Made by a program: the position numbers and the translations under genes. The notes below the pieces were generated by a model. That model saw only the letters and a program-made list of their open reading frames with translations, was not told where the DNA came from and ran no database searches. A stretch of DNA of 34,956 nucleotides, taken from assembly GCA_049999805.1 (NCBI GenBank), contig JBNGIO010003097.1, positions 1-34,956 on the forward strand. The letters are read 5' to 3'. Source of the stretch: Folioceros fuciformis. Taxonomy: Eukaryota > Anthocerotophyta > Anthocerotopsida > Anthocerotales. This document shows positions 11,271-20,413 of this stretch, piece by piece; position 1 is the stretch's first letter, and each line of letters begins with the position of its first letter.

Positions 11271-11828
11271 TCATTTGGTCAGAACTTTACTGCAGCAGGT
11301 CACACCATGACAATAGTGGGAGTAGCATAGACAAGCTGCGAATTTTGTCATACCGTAGAAGGAGATGAAGTTCCCGTCGTGGCCTCCCCATCTCCACCAA
11401 TTCTGCCGAAACATCATGATTTTAGTTGTTGGGCAGATGTACACCTCCGGCGTTCCAGGGTCGTCAACACCGTCACCGTCAGTGACTACTCTTCTTCCCT
11501 GGTACAGATGCCCTGTCGGAAGCTTGTACTCCCGAGCCTGGAAGTCCTCTGGCAGCACAATCTGGTCAAGACCTTCAGTTAGCTTCTCAGTTCTAGTTTT
11601 CCCATAGTTGAAGGAGCGAGGAGCAGAATTAGAGGTCGAAGCACCAGCTCTCCTTAGGTCAGAGACTTCCTTGGCCAGCTTCTCTTCCCTCGCCTTCGCT
11701 TCCCGTAGTAGTTTCTGCCAGTATTTGGCTCCACCTCTGTCAGCCACTCTCCAAGCAGGTTCCCCATCAGGATGGACCGGACACGGCGGCAGATCTGCAG
11801 CAGGACATGAGCAGATTTTGTGCCTCAT
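11271..11828 (-). CDS. long antisense ORF between pol and 3' LTR of element B, unknown
   Basis: A 185-codon ATG frame runs opposite to the element. The same frame is open upstream to 12044, about 258 codons in all, which is long for chance. I recognise no family. Visible features: a Cys/His cluster CSCPAADLPPCPVH near the ATG; a charged helical stretch (WQKLLREAKAREEKLAKEV) that may form a coiled coil; a Gly/Asp-rich part; and a Trp-rich end (NWWRWGGHDGN). After FISFY a GT donor (gtatga, 11353) and AG acceptors at 11290 or 11253 fit a small intron. Past the second acceptor the frame continues as acidic protein (TDETDEETSDEG) after one in-frame stop. It may be a captured host gene fragment or an accessory gene of this lineage. 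Confidence 0.5.
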   Translation of the reverse strand: MRHKICSCPAADLPPCPVHPDGEPAWRVADRGGAKYWQKLLREAKAREEKLAKEVSDLRRAGASTSNSAPRSFNYGKTRTEKLTEGLDQIVLPEDFQAREYKLPTGHLYQGRRVVTDGDGVDDPGTPEVYICPTTKIMMFRQNWWRWGGHDGNFISFYGMTKFAACLCYSHYCHGVTCCSKVLTK

Positions 11829-12063
11829 GGCTCGAATCCCTAGTGTTTCTCTTGTTGCTGGGGCGGCTGCAGAGAGGCGCTGTGAAGGCAGTGGTCCGTT
11901 CTCAGAGGCGCACTGGAATCCGCCGAGGCTTGCATCGTCAGAAGCTGACAGGTCAATCGGAGCTGCGTGAGCTGGTGTATTCGACGCGAGAGAGAAGACT
12001 GTGCCTGGGCGTACATCTACCTTGTTGTACCCGGTGGTTAATTGTTATATCCGTATATCCAAT

Positions 12064-12072
12064 GAGAGGGGG
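12064..12072 (+). promoter_or_regulatory. polypurine tract of element B
   Basis: The run gagaggggg directly precedes the TG start of the 3' LTR, which is the expected position of the plus-strand primer. Confidence 0.9.
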
Positions 12073-12285
12073 TGTTGATTATTTAATTAATACCTATAGA
12101 GCATTGTATATACCTAGGGCACCGTTCATAATCCTAGATGAATGTTAGTTGGTAGTTGTAATCGTTTTAATGTAGCCAGGACATATTGCTTGTTTCCCTC
12201 AACCTTTTTGACATATCTATATATACACATCTTTGCCCTTGGTGTCATGGGTTGCTCAATCTGCCATGAACCTATGAACGGAACA
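12073..12285 (+). repeat. 3' LTR of element B
   Basis: 213 bp, with the same TG...CA limits as the 5' LTR and 8 substitutions relative to it. It is followed at once by TACAC, the right copy of the target-site duplication (12286-12290). Confidence 0.96.
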
Positions 12286-12290
12286 TACAC

Positions 12291-12408
12291 ATTCGTGGAA
12301 TGAGGCCCCAACTCTAATGTTGAAGGGAATTGCGAATCCTAAGCAAGCCTGTGTGGACATTCGTGAAATGAGGCCCCAACTCTGAGATTGAAGGGAATTG
12401 CAAATCCT
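12291..12408 (+). repeat. ~67-bp tandem duplication interrupted by element B
   Basis: The unit gcaagcct...cattcgtg-aatgaggccccaactct...gaagggaattg occurs twice. One unit is 5641-5656 joined to 12291-12342 across the retrotransposon. The other is 12343-12408. Removing element B and one TACAC restores the first unit, so the duplication predates the insertion. Confidence 0.85.
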
Positions 12409-12976
12409 TTCTACATATTACACACATGCCTTTCATGCTATAAAACTATAAAATCCTTAGACAAGGATGAGCAATTACAAAAAAGGTTGTAGACTAATAC
12501 CCGTTCGTCCGCTGCACTTTCTAAGGTAGGTACAAAGGGCGCACCCTACCCTAAACTATCATCCTCCTATATGGTGAGAGAAAAATAAGTCTTCTCTATC
12601 GGGTGATGGTTGGATCGGGACGCCCTCAAAGCTGCCCACTATATGAGATATATAGCCCACTATATGAGATCGTATAGTATATACGGTGGTATCCCAATGG
12701 GTATTCCAGATCTCCACAATAGAAACCGCTAGACATTAATATTTGTATCTTTCTATTAATATTTTAAATAAATTATATAATATTTACCGTGGATAACGAC
12801 CAAGAAAAGTCGCAGTCCCCCCATCCCCGTCCCCGTTCCCTGCTCGGTCCGGGACCGAGCCTAACAAGGCAAGGCGGTCCCCAGGACTGAAAAAGCACTC
12901 GGTCAAAATGACACCCTGGGACTCCGGACCCGGGGTGACTTGGATCTGCTTTACGAAGCTTGCTACGCACGCTACC
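12409..12976. other. gene-free interval with small repeats and a palindrome
   Basis: AT-rich DNA with a short tandem repeat (cccactatatgagat, about 12636-12671) runs to about 12780. It is followed by GC-rich DNA. A perfect 9-bp inverted repeat with a 1-base centre (gctcggtcc g ggaccgagc) is at 12842-12860. No gene is recognised. The right part is probably promoter and leader of the DUF4291 gene. Confidence 0.5.
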
Positions 12977-13000
12977 ATGGAATGGCACCCTCACACCTAA
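12977..13000 (+). promoter_or_regulatory. 7-codon upstream ORF abutting the DUF4291 start
   Basis: An ATG in a strong start context (accATGG) opens MEWHPHT and stops at TAA 12998-13000. The next three bases are the ATG of the DUF4291 frame. If transcribed, this uORF would intercept scanning ribosomes, so the main ORF would depend on reinitiation or leaky scanning. Whether the transcript includes it cannot be told from DNA. Confidence 0.45.
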
Positions 13001-13774
13001 ATGAAGGGTTATCTGCGTACGAAAGCTGAAAGTGTGAGTGACCTTGCCACTGAGATGGAGTATAGGTTGGAGGTGGAAAACTACCTGTCTCAGATGGAGA
13101 AGTGGCCGATGTCCGGGCGCCACATCCTGGCACACTTCGACGATGACACGGTAGTAGTGTACCAGGCATACAAGCCGGAGATTGGGCGATTTGCCCTGAA
13201 TCACGGTTTCCTGGGAGGGGATCACTTCAGCCTGACGAGGATGTCATGGGTGAAGACCAACTTCATGTGGATGATGCACCGCAGCGGCTGGGGGAGCAAG
13301 CCCGGGCAGGAGATGGTGCTGGCCATTCGGCTGCGTCGCTCCGCCTTCGACTGCATTCTGGCGCAGGCGGTGCCCTCCATGTTCCACCCGGCCGCGGGTT
13401 TCCGGGACCGAGAGGACTGGCGGGCGGCCGCTTCCTCCTCCCAGGTGCTGCTGCAGTGGGATCCCGACCATGATCCCATGGGCGCCAAGCTTCCCCGCCG
13501 CGCAATCCAGCTCGGACTGCGCGGTCAGCTTCTCCGCAGCTTTGCGTCCTCATGGATCGTCCACATCCAAGATGTCTCTGCCCTAGCTCGAGAACAGGCA
13601 CCCTTGGCCGCGGTCAGGGAGATGTGGTCCTCGCTCGTCACGCCTCGGGAGCAGGTGTATCCATTGCCTGATGTAGCCGTCTCCCTCTCCCTCGGCATCG
13701 CATCAGAGCAGGAGACTTCACCTGATCTACTGGAATCGGTCAGATCTCACTCCCAATCCAGTTCTCCGTCTTGA
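13001..13774 (+). CDS. DUF4291 family protein, single exon
   Basis: 257 codons without an intron. The central part matches my knowledge of the DUF4291 family: an HFDDDTVVVYQAYKPEI segment (residues about 45-61), then MSWVKTNFMWMMHRSGWG and KPGQEMVLAIRL (about 80-110). Further on are LLQWDPDHD, RAIQLGLRG and WIVHIQDV (about 149-190), with a late YPLP. The family is about 190-200 residues in bacteria and fungi. Here the domain is complete, with a Ser-rich C-terminal tail. Its biochemical function is unknown; no signal peptide or membrane segment is evident. The ATG follows an in-frame stop directly, so the start cannot move upstream within this exon. The absence of introns, in a region where most genes have many, is compatible with late acquisition or retroposition, but is not proof. 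Confidence 0.82.
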   Translation: MKGYLRTKAESVSDLATEMEYRLEVENYLSQMEKWPMSGRHILAHFDDDTVVVYQAYKPEIGRFALNHGFLGGDHFSLTRMSWVKTNFMWMMHRSGWGSKPGQEMVLAIRLRRSAFDCILAQAVPSMFHPAAGFRDREDWRAAASSSQVLLQWDPDHDPMGAKLPRRAIQLGLRGQLLRSFASSWIVHIQDVSALAREQAPLAAVREMWSSLVTPREQVYPLPDVAVSLSLGIASEQETSPDLLESVRSHSQSSSPS

Positions 13775-14115
13775 ACATCAGAATTTGCGTGTCCAACGAG
13801 TGCGAATCCTTCGTGACGATCCCCTTCTCTGGACTTCAGTGTCGGACTCTTTTCCTCCACATCAACAGAGGAGATGCAGATAGCAGGCATGCCTGAAACA
13901 CAAAAGACACATGCTGCAGTCTATTCCGCAGTGCCAATGAGCTGGAGTGAAGGTGTAAACCCCGAACCCTGGACTTCAGTGCCAAGAACTCCAACAGAAC
14001 GGATGCAGCCCGCCGCCATGCTCTAAAGGACGAGGCTCGTGACATGATTATTGCACAGACTAGACGGAGGCACAATGACAAATCCGCATGTAAACGAAAG
14101 CTCAGTTACAGAATC
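13775..14115. other. intergenic interval after the DUF4291 gene
   Basis: Probably the 3' end of the DUF4291 transcript and the upstream region of the FKBP gene. A short phrase (ctggacttcagtg) recurs at about 13831 and 13970. No gene or RNA is recognised. Confidence 0.5.
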
Positions 14116-14232
14116 GCGCTGGCGAGGAGGAACGAGCCGTAGGAATCACTTTGGCACTTAAGAGTGGGTGCTCACGCGCCGGCGAGGAGCAACGGGCCGA
14201 CGGAATCACTTTGGCACTTAAGAGTGGGTGCT
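14116..14232 (+). repeat. 60-bp tandem duplication upstream of the FKBP gene
   Basis: Two adjacent copies (14116-14172 and 14176-14232) sit at an exact 60-base offset. Each ends in the identical block aatcactttggcacttaaga followed by gtgggtgct. They lie 60-180 bases before the FKBP start codon, in the probable promoter or 5' UTR. Confidence 0.9.
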
Positions 14233-14294
14233 GAGAGCTATTCATTTTATCTGGGATCACAGCAAAAGCTAGTCCGTTCATTTCGTTCGAGAGA

Positions 14295-15065
14295 ATGGGC
14301 GTTCCTGTGCTGCTGCAGCAGCAGCTGGTTCTGCTGCAACCAAGGAATGTGAGGAATGCAGTGCCAGGGCGGGCTGAATGGAAGCGACACGAGGAGAGGC
14401 TCGCAGAGGCGAGCCGGGGAGGGAGGAGGATGGCACTGCTGCGACTAGGGCTGGGGCTGGGACTAGGCTTTGGGACGGGGATGCGGATGGCAGAGGCTGC
14501 AGGAGCAGAGGAGGAGCAGCAGCGGCGTCGGCCGAGGCCGGTGAGCAGCCCGTTCGACGAGGATCGACTACTCGAGCAAAACAGGAGGATGCAGAGGCTG
14601 AACAATGCGCCGGAGGGGTTTCCGGGTTTCATAAGAGAAGGCTTCGAGGTGAAAGTTGTGGTCACCTCGGAGTACGTGAGCACAGAGTCGGGGCTAATCT
14701 ACCTGGACATCCGGCCGGGGCAGGGGGATCCGCCGCAGAAGGGCCAGCAGGTGCTCTTCCACTACATAGGCTACAACGAGTCCGGCCGCAAGGTGGATAG
14801 CAGCTATCAGCAAGGCACGCCTGCGCGCACTCGTCTTGGGACCAACGGGATGATTCCAGGATTCGAAGAAGGCATCAGCAGCATGCGTGCAGGAGGCAAG
14901 CGCAGAATAGTGGTACCCCCAGAGCTCGGCCCGCCAGTGGGGCCTTCCACCTTCTTCAGCGCCAAGCAGTTCGAGGTGTTCGATGTTGAGCTCCTCAGTG
15001 TGCAGGACTGCACGCGGAGAACGGTCCTTGGCTTCTACTCTGACGTCGTCTGCTCGGATAAATGA
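14295..15065 (+). CDS. FKBP20-2: thylakoid-lumen FKBP-type immunophilin (FKBP20-2-like)
   Basis: 256 codons, one exon. The N-terminus is basic and lacks acidic residues at first, as in chloroplast transit peptides. A twin Arg (44-45) followed by a hydrophobic stretch (47-63) and AEAAGA fits a Tat-type lumen signal with cleavage near residue 71. The FKBP fold occupies about 130-235 (VLFHYIGYNESGRKVDSSY, GMIPGFEEGISSM, PPELGPPVGPSTFF). The binding-pocket Trp of FKBP12 is replaced by Phe170, so prolyl isomerase activity may be weak. The C-terminal tail has Cys239 and Cys253. A C-terminal Cys pair is the hallmark of FKBP20-2, a redox-sensitive lumen protein needed for photosystem II supercomplex accumulation in Arabidopsis. 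The stop lies 54 bases from the stop of CTF18 on the other strand. Confidence 0.88.
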   Translation: MGVPVLLQQQLVLLQPRNVRNAVPGRAEWKRHEERLAEASRGGRRMALLRLGLGLGLGFGTGMRMAEAAGAEEEQQRRRPRPVSSPFDEDRLLEQNRRMQRLNNAPEGFPGFIREGFEVKVVVTSEYVSTESGLIYLDIRPGQGDPPQKGQQVLFHYIGYNESGRKVDSSYQQGTPARTRLGTNGMIPGFEEGISSMRAGGKRRIVVPPELGPPVGPSTFFSAKQFEVFDVELLSVQDCTRRTVLGFYSDVVCSDK

Positions 15066-15119
15066 GTACTTCATCATTTGCCAAGTGATTCAGTGCGATC
15101 TACCGGGCTGCACCTCTGC

Positions 15120-18100
15120 TCATGACAAGAATTCACGGACATACATGGGCCGCTTGATGGCACTTGTGAAGCCCTGCCACATCATCACGACACGGATGGT
15201 TGACCCCTGGAACACACATGTTTCCTCTGTTTTGGTGAGCAATGCGGGCACAACCTTACCTCTTGGTACTTGAAAACTATAGGCCGCGAGTCTCTCTGAG
15301 CCGTAGAAAGTTTGACAACGTTGGTCTTAGTAGGATCCTTGGGCTGAATCCTCCACCTGCGAACATGCATTCTCGGATGAAGATTTCGCTTACTCGCTTC
15401 GTGCACAATCCCACCTAAAATGTCAGTGCAGCTCACCTGTCAAATACACTCGTAGCATCCTGTGCAGGTCTCTTCCTTCCGTTCGTCTGTGAGGCTGGAG
15501 GATTTTTCACCTCTTGTTTTTTGGCTTTCTCCCTTGCTGATGTAGTATCTTGAGCTACTGGAGTCCCAAAAGAAGAGGCTTCTGGCCCTTGCTTGAGTAT
15601 GTCTGGCCTCTCTTGTTCTTCTGATGAAGAAACTCCGGCTCGTTGTCGGATTCTTTCCATGTTGGCCTGCGGCATGCTTCCATTTTCAGGGACAGTACAC
15701 CTGGACTGTATGACCAATACAACGAGTCTGTAAATTCTCGATTTTTTCTTTGCCGCTTGTCTAAACAAGCGATCCTACCTCATGGCTCAGCATTTGCCGC
15801 AGGGAATCTGAGAGTGGGCAGTATTGTGGTAAGTAGCCCTGCCAAACAGACAATACCAGTCCTTACGCTTCTGTCGATGAAAACAAAGCTGCTTCCAAGC
15901 GAAAGCTTAAATTATGGTCCAACCTGGAACGTGATCAGGGAGTTGATCGGGGGATGCATGTGGAACGCCACCCTCTCTGATCCTTTCCCGGAATTTGATT
16001 GTTTGTAAGTGATGCCATATCTAAGCATGGACCCAACGAGCCCTTTCACCTCGTCCTTCTCATCTTTTGTGAACATATGGTAGGACACCTGAGAAACCAA
16101 CCATGGGCCACAGCAGGGTCAGCCACAACCAAAAGAATCTGGAGGAAAACTCACAGGCAGCATGTGACCGACAGCCGACGGCCACATATGAAGGTTCAGA
16201 ATATAACTGTCCGTAGCCTCCTTGGAGACAAAGCAGCAAGGAGTGGAGATATCAGATCTTCGGTGAGAGTTCGAATGCTGTAAGTACGTCTTGCTGCAAC
16301 AGACATGCACAGAAGCCAATCCTGAAGCATCTCCCTTTTCAAGCCGACGCCACGCTTGAAGCTACATTACATGCGGAGCAGTTAGACAAACGACCCAGTG
16401 CAATTATCTTCTGAACGTCTGAAAGACGAAAGTTAAGAAGAGGAGACTGCCGAAGACTTCTTACCTTTGATACAACTTAGGCCAGACTATATGAGGCATC
16501 TCTGGCTGAGCAATCAGTCTCCGGACGGCCAGAAAATTTGACGGTTGGTACGCTACAAGAAAACCGCCAGCACAAGATGCTGAAAATAAAAAAAAAACTA
16601 GTCTTCGTGCACTGCAGTTGACGGGGTGAAGCCGGAACTGTGTGATCTCACCATGAAGGAAGAAGTGTTGCCGAGAAACAGCCCTGTGTTCCACAACATC
16701 AGAAGTCCCGAGGATATTTAAGCACTCAACCTGTAACCACCGCAGTCACACCAACGTGAAGAACAGGACAACTTTATGATACTGGTCTGATGATCAGGTC
16801 ATACAAACGAGCGTTGCCACCCGTATCATACCAGCTTCCTCATCGAGGTGTCATGAGACCGCATCTGCAGTAAGTTCTCAAATACACCCTCGAACCCTAG
16901 ATCGAAGTCACCACTGCACAGGTGAAACCACATGGTTCATCAAATCAGCCAAGTCTCGAAGCCACTAAATTTCACGGAATGACCGAGCAAAACAGACGAC
17001 TTACTGATTAGAGAAAATGTCATAAAGGCGTTGGAACTCCACCTTCTCTGTTCCACCACCACTCTTAGTGTTTGATGGACCCCAACTCCCTGCCCGAGAT
17101 CGTTTGGTACCGCTTTGAAACACCTGCAACCGTTACGAACCACCTGTTAGATGAAGTATCAACAAGACCACTACGAAGGTAGCAGAATCCTGTCTCACCC
17201 TAAAACCTGAGTGGATGGCAGAAGCAGACCTCTCTCCACATTTTGAAAATGTTATGGGTCATGTTTTTCCTCCCTGTCAACTGCGACGCCACATCAACCT
17301 TTGGAACCAACACATGGACTAAGTCAGACATGTCATGGCTCTCTCGACGAGTTCAAAAGCATCAAGATACTATGCAGATTTCAGTACCATGTTTAAAGGT
17401 TGCCCTTTTTGATGTAAGAACTGAAGGGTGTGCAGACATGAGCGAATGTCACACTCTGTCTCACACAAGAGCTACATTGTTTCAGGATGAAGGGACCTGA
17501 CACCAACACCAAAACATAAAAACATGTACTTCACAATGCTGGATGAGCAATTTGCCTGTGTGTTCGGCCAGAAGAGTGAGAGCGCGAGGATTTGTAGCGT
17601 ATCCCTCCTCGCTGCAAATCTGTTTAAGTCTGTCGGAATGCAACTAACATCAATTATCACTTCACTCCTTTTAGTGGTTGAGACTTGTTGGCTTGGGAGG
17701 GTCGACAACGAGGCTTACCTTGTCACAACTCGAGAAAGACCGGGCTGAATAAATCTTTCGATCCTACAATTGCACACAATGCAGTTGTGGTTATGGATCA
17801 TCAGAATAAAAGACAGCTGCCAAAGGACTAGACAGATACCCAAATACTGTGTCCAGTCGTCACCTAGCAACTTGGCGAATGTTTCGTAAAGCAGGAGCGT
17901 AGAGGTCGTTACAAATACATATAACCTGAAGAGGATTGCAAAGCGAGCCACGGCAACTGTGAGAACGGAGCATGGACCATGATGTCATTCTGCTGTGCTG
18001 ACAACGACGAGCTTGTGGTGCATTTTTTGACCAAGATCATGAGCACATATGTTGTATCCAAGTCATAAGATGCCGAGCAAGCCACAAGCCTATCTGGCTT

Positions 18101-20379
18101 AGAAACGAAGGAACCCTGCACATGTCTTACAGGTCTAGACAGCTTCAGGGCTGGAGCACCCTTTTTCCTCTCCTTTGGCTTTGTGGAGGCGGGTTTACTT
18201 TCATCAGTTGCATCTTCCTGTGACTTTGATTCTGCAGCAATCTGCAAACGTCGGCTGTCAATGAGATGCAAATCACAAACATCCAATTCCGTAGATCAGC
18301 TTGCTTTCAGGTACCAATGACGGGATCAAGGCTATAACTTTACATACCAAACTCAAAACTGAGTCAATTGCTGATTTCCCTTCTCGTCCTCCAAGAGATC
18401 CATCTATCTCGTCAATTACCTGCCCATCAAAGTCTCAACCAGGGCATTGAGCATTCAACCAGGGGATAAGGTGTTTTCCGCACAAACTTGAGTCGTTGAT
18501 GGCATGATTACCAAACAATTCGGTCTGCCATCTCCCAAGACACTTCTCATCTGCAAAGCGTCAAAAATTTTGGATTGGAGTGTAGCTCCAGCACGATCAT
18601 CGCTTGCATTTATCTGCACAGGGAATTTGTAAGGATCCAGTTTGTGCTTGAAGGTGAGAAGGACCTCAGCAAGAGCTGCCTTTCAGCGGATATGTGCAAT
18701 TCACTTGCAGCGTAAAGCTCGGTGGGTCAAAGAAACATTTATTAGATGTCGGGACATGTACCTCTACAACGCGATAGCCACAATGCTTGGCTGCAACGTG
18801 TGCTAGAGTTGTCTTTCCCAGCCCAGGAGGACCGCTCAAGAGCAGAATCTGAAAAGGCAGCACCGCTGTTCAGACTTTGAGATGAAGTGTTCTGGATAAG
18901 AGAAATAGCGGAAGTGCAAAGGCAAGCTCTTGCCTTTTCAAAGGCACTACTTTGAGGTTTTTGGTGCAAAGACTCCTGTCCAGGCGTCTTCCTTTCTCCA
19001 TGGTATGCTGCCTTATCTGCTTTGCCAAACTGTTGAAAACTTGATGTTCTCTTTGACATTCCATGGCCTCCTGTTAGTCTCTCTGGCTTCCACCTCTCCT
19101 GCTCCAGGCCTGAATGTTGGACGGATGCAACAGACCGTGCTTTCTTTCCAAACACGCAAGTATCCCACTGCTTTAACCACTGTAGCACCTGTAAAAGAGC
19201 TTGCATAGAATCTGTTCATTCAGGCCTGAGCAAATGAGAATGCACAAGCACAAGCCACTTCAAGCTCTAAGATCCCATGTTTGAGCCCCTGTACCCCGAC
19301 CAACTCAAACATTACATCGCCGGCTGATGGCATTTCAACTTCGAAAAGGAAGACCCACCTCACGATTAATCTGTTCGTCACTAAGGAGATCAGTAAACAT
19401 CTTGGGTGCATACTTGTCCACCCAAAGTTGATCCAGCTCCTTGCTGAGGCCCGTGTCATCTCGGACAGAAATCTCGCTTGCTTCAGCAGCAGTGACCACC
19501 TGCAACAGTTGCATACAATACATGTCACAGCAGAAAAGCTCCTGCTTTCCTGCAAACCTCATCAACCCATCTGACTGCTGCAACCACACTGTTCTCACCT
19601 GTAGGCTGCTCTCCTCCTCCAATCGAGCCAACAAGGTATGAATTGAAACTGAAAGAAGACCTGGTGGGCGGCATAGTACCTTCAGCCACATGAGCACAAG
19701 AGACAAAATCCGAGCTTGAAGCCCTCTCACTGATTCAACTGAGAGCTCAAGAGTTCCTACCCAGAGAGCCCTTGTTGCCGAATGTTGTTAAATTTGTGTC
19801 TGTAAAATCATCTCTGGTAATCGCAGCATACACTCGCTTCCCACATGGCCCTGTCACAGGCAGGAAGCCCCCCGCAATATCGGCTGCCCTTCGGTAGAGC
19901 TGATTGGGTTCAGTACGGCGCTGGAATTCTCGTCCCGGCTCGACCCTGAATTCGTTGTCCCTTGGAGGCTCATGCCTTGATGCAGTACGGTGCTGGATTT
20001 CAGAGAAAGGAGGAGGAGGTGGTAGAACCCATGTGAAATCTTCCTCAGGCCGGAAGCCCCCCGAAAAATCAGCTGCCCTGCGGTACAGCTGATTGGCTTG
20101 AGCATTGTGCTGGTACTCTCTTGTAGGATCGATCCTGACTACGTTCTCCCTTGGAAATTCATGCCTTGATGCATTTTGGTGTTGCATTTCGAAGAAAGCA
20201 GCTAGGGGTGGAACCCAACTTGTATCATCCTCGGGCAAGGCAATCGAAGGGCCACCCGACGTGGACGCGGCAGGCTGCTGCACGTTCTCCATGAGCATAT
20301 CCTCATCGTCATTGCCCAGCAGCTCGTCGTCTTGTTGCATCGCCAGCCACTCCAACTCCGCGGCATCTGGTTCCTCCAT
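15120..20379 (-). CDS. CTF18: CTF18, large subunit of the alternative clamp loader (23 exons)
   Basis: Modelled exons, 5' to 3' on the minus strand: 20379-19761, 19660-19599, 19499-19359, 19188-18934, 18848-18762, 18613-18512, 18419-18348, 18241-18131, 17925-17864, 17763-17719, 17629-17556, 17455-17388, 17298-17230, 17123-17005, 16913-16832, 16730-16652, 16552-16465, 16361-16208, 16088-15924, 15838-15779, 15666-15437, 15356-15260, 15173-15120. They sum to 2895 bp (964 aa), near the plant family length. CTF18 forms an RFC-like complex that handles PCNA and supports sister-chromatid cohesion in the nucleus. Seen: [18 protein letters not shown], Walker A GPPGLGKT (about 365-372), NASDDR, Walker B DEID (about 425-428), sensor CND (about 488), and the C-terminal motif [20 protein letters not shown]. 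Odd: an N-terminal ~62-residue duplication and two GC-AG introns. The donor at 16207 (gttata) is weak. Confidence 0.92.
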
Positions 20380-20404
20380 CGCAACTGCTTGGTGTACACA
20401 CTCA

Positions 20405-20413
20405 CTTCCCGCG
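20405..20413 (+). promoter_or_regulatory. E2F-like site 26 bases upstream of the CTF18 start codon
   Basis: The sequence cTTCCCGCG matches seven of eight positions of the plant E2F core TTTSSCGC. S-phase genes such as clamp loaders are common E2F targets. Its position next to the ATG means it may lie in the 5' UTR. One such match could be chance. Confidence 0.35.

Larger units (their letters stand above)
5657..12285 (+). mobile_element. complete Ty1/copia LTR retrotransposon B (6.6 kb)
   Basis: Both ends are defined. There are 213-bp LTRs with TG...CA ends, a 5-bp TACAC duplication on each side, a tRNA-iMet-type primer-binding site, a polypurine tract and a copia-ordered pol. The two LTRs differ at 8 of 213 positions by my alignment (about 3.8%), so the insertion is not brand new. 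Coding capacity is damaged: shifts in gag and a nonsense codon in RNase H. Unusual parts are a 148-codon ORF before gag and about 1.1 kb between pol and the 3' LTR that holds a long antisense ORF. The element inserted into a ~67-bp tandem duplication (see 12291-12408). Confidence 0.96.

Noticed and set aside
12773-13225. 150-codon minus-strand frame over the DUF4291 start
   Set aside because: It overlaps the real DUF4291 coding strand and has no recognisable domain.
14102-14683. 193-codon minus-strand frame
   Set aside because: Antisense of the FKBP N-terminus and its upstream tandem repeat. The repeated peptide SAKVIP simply reflects the 60-bp DNA duplication.
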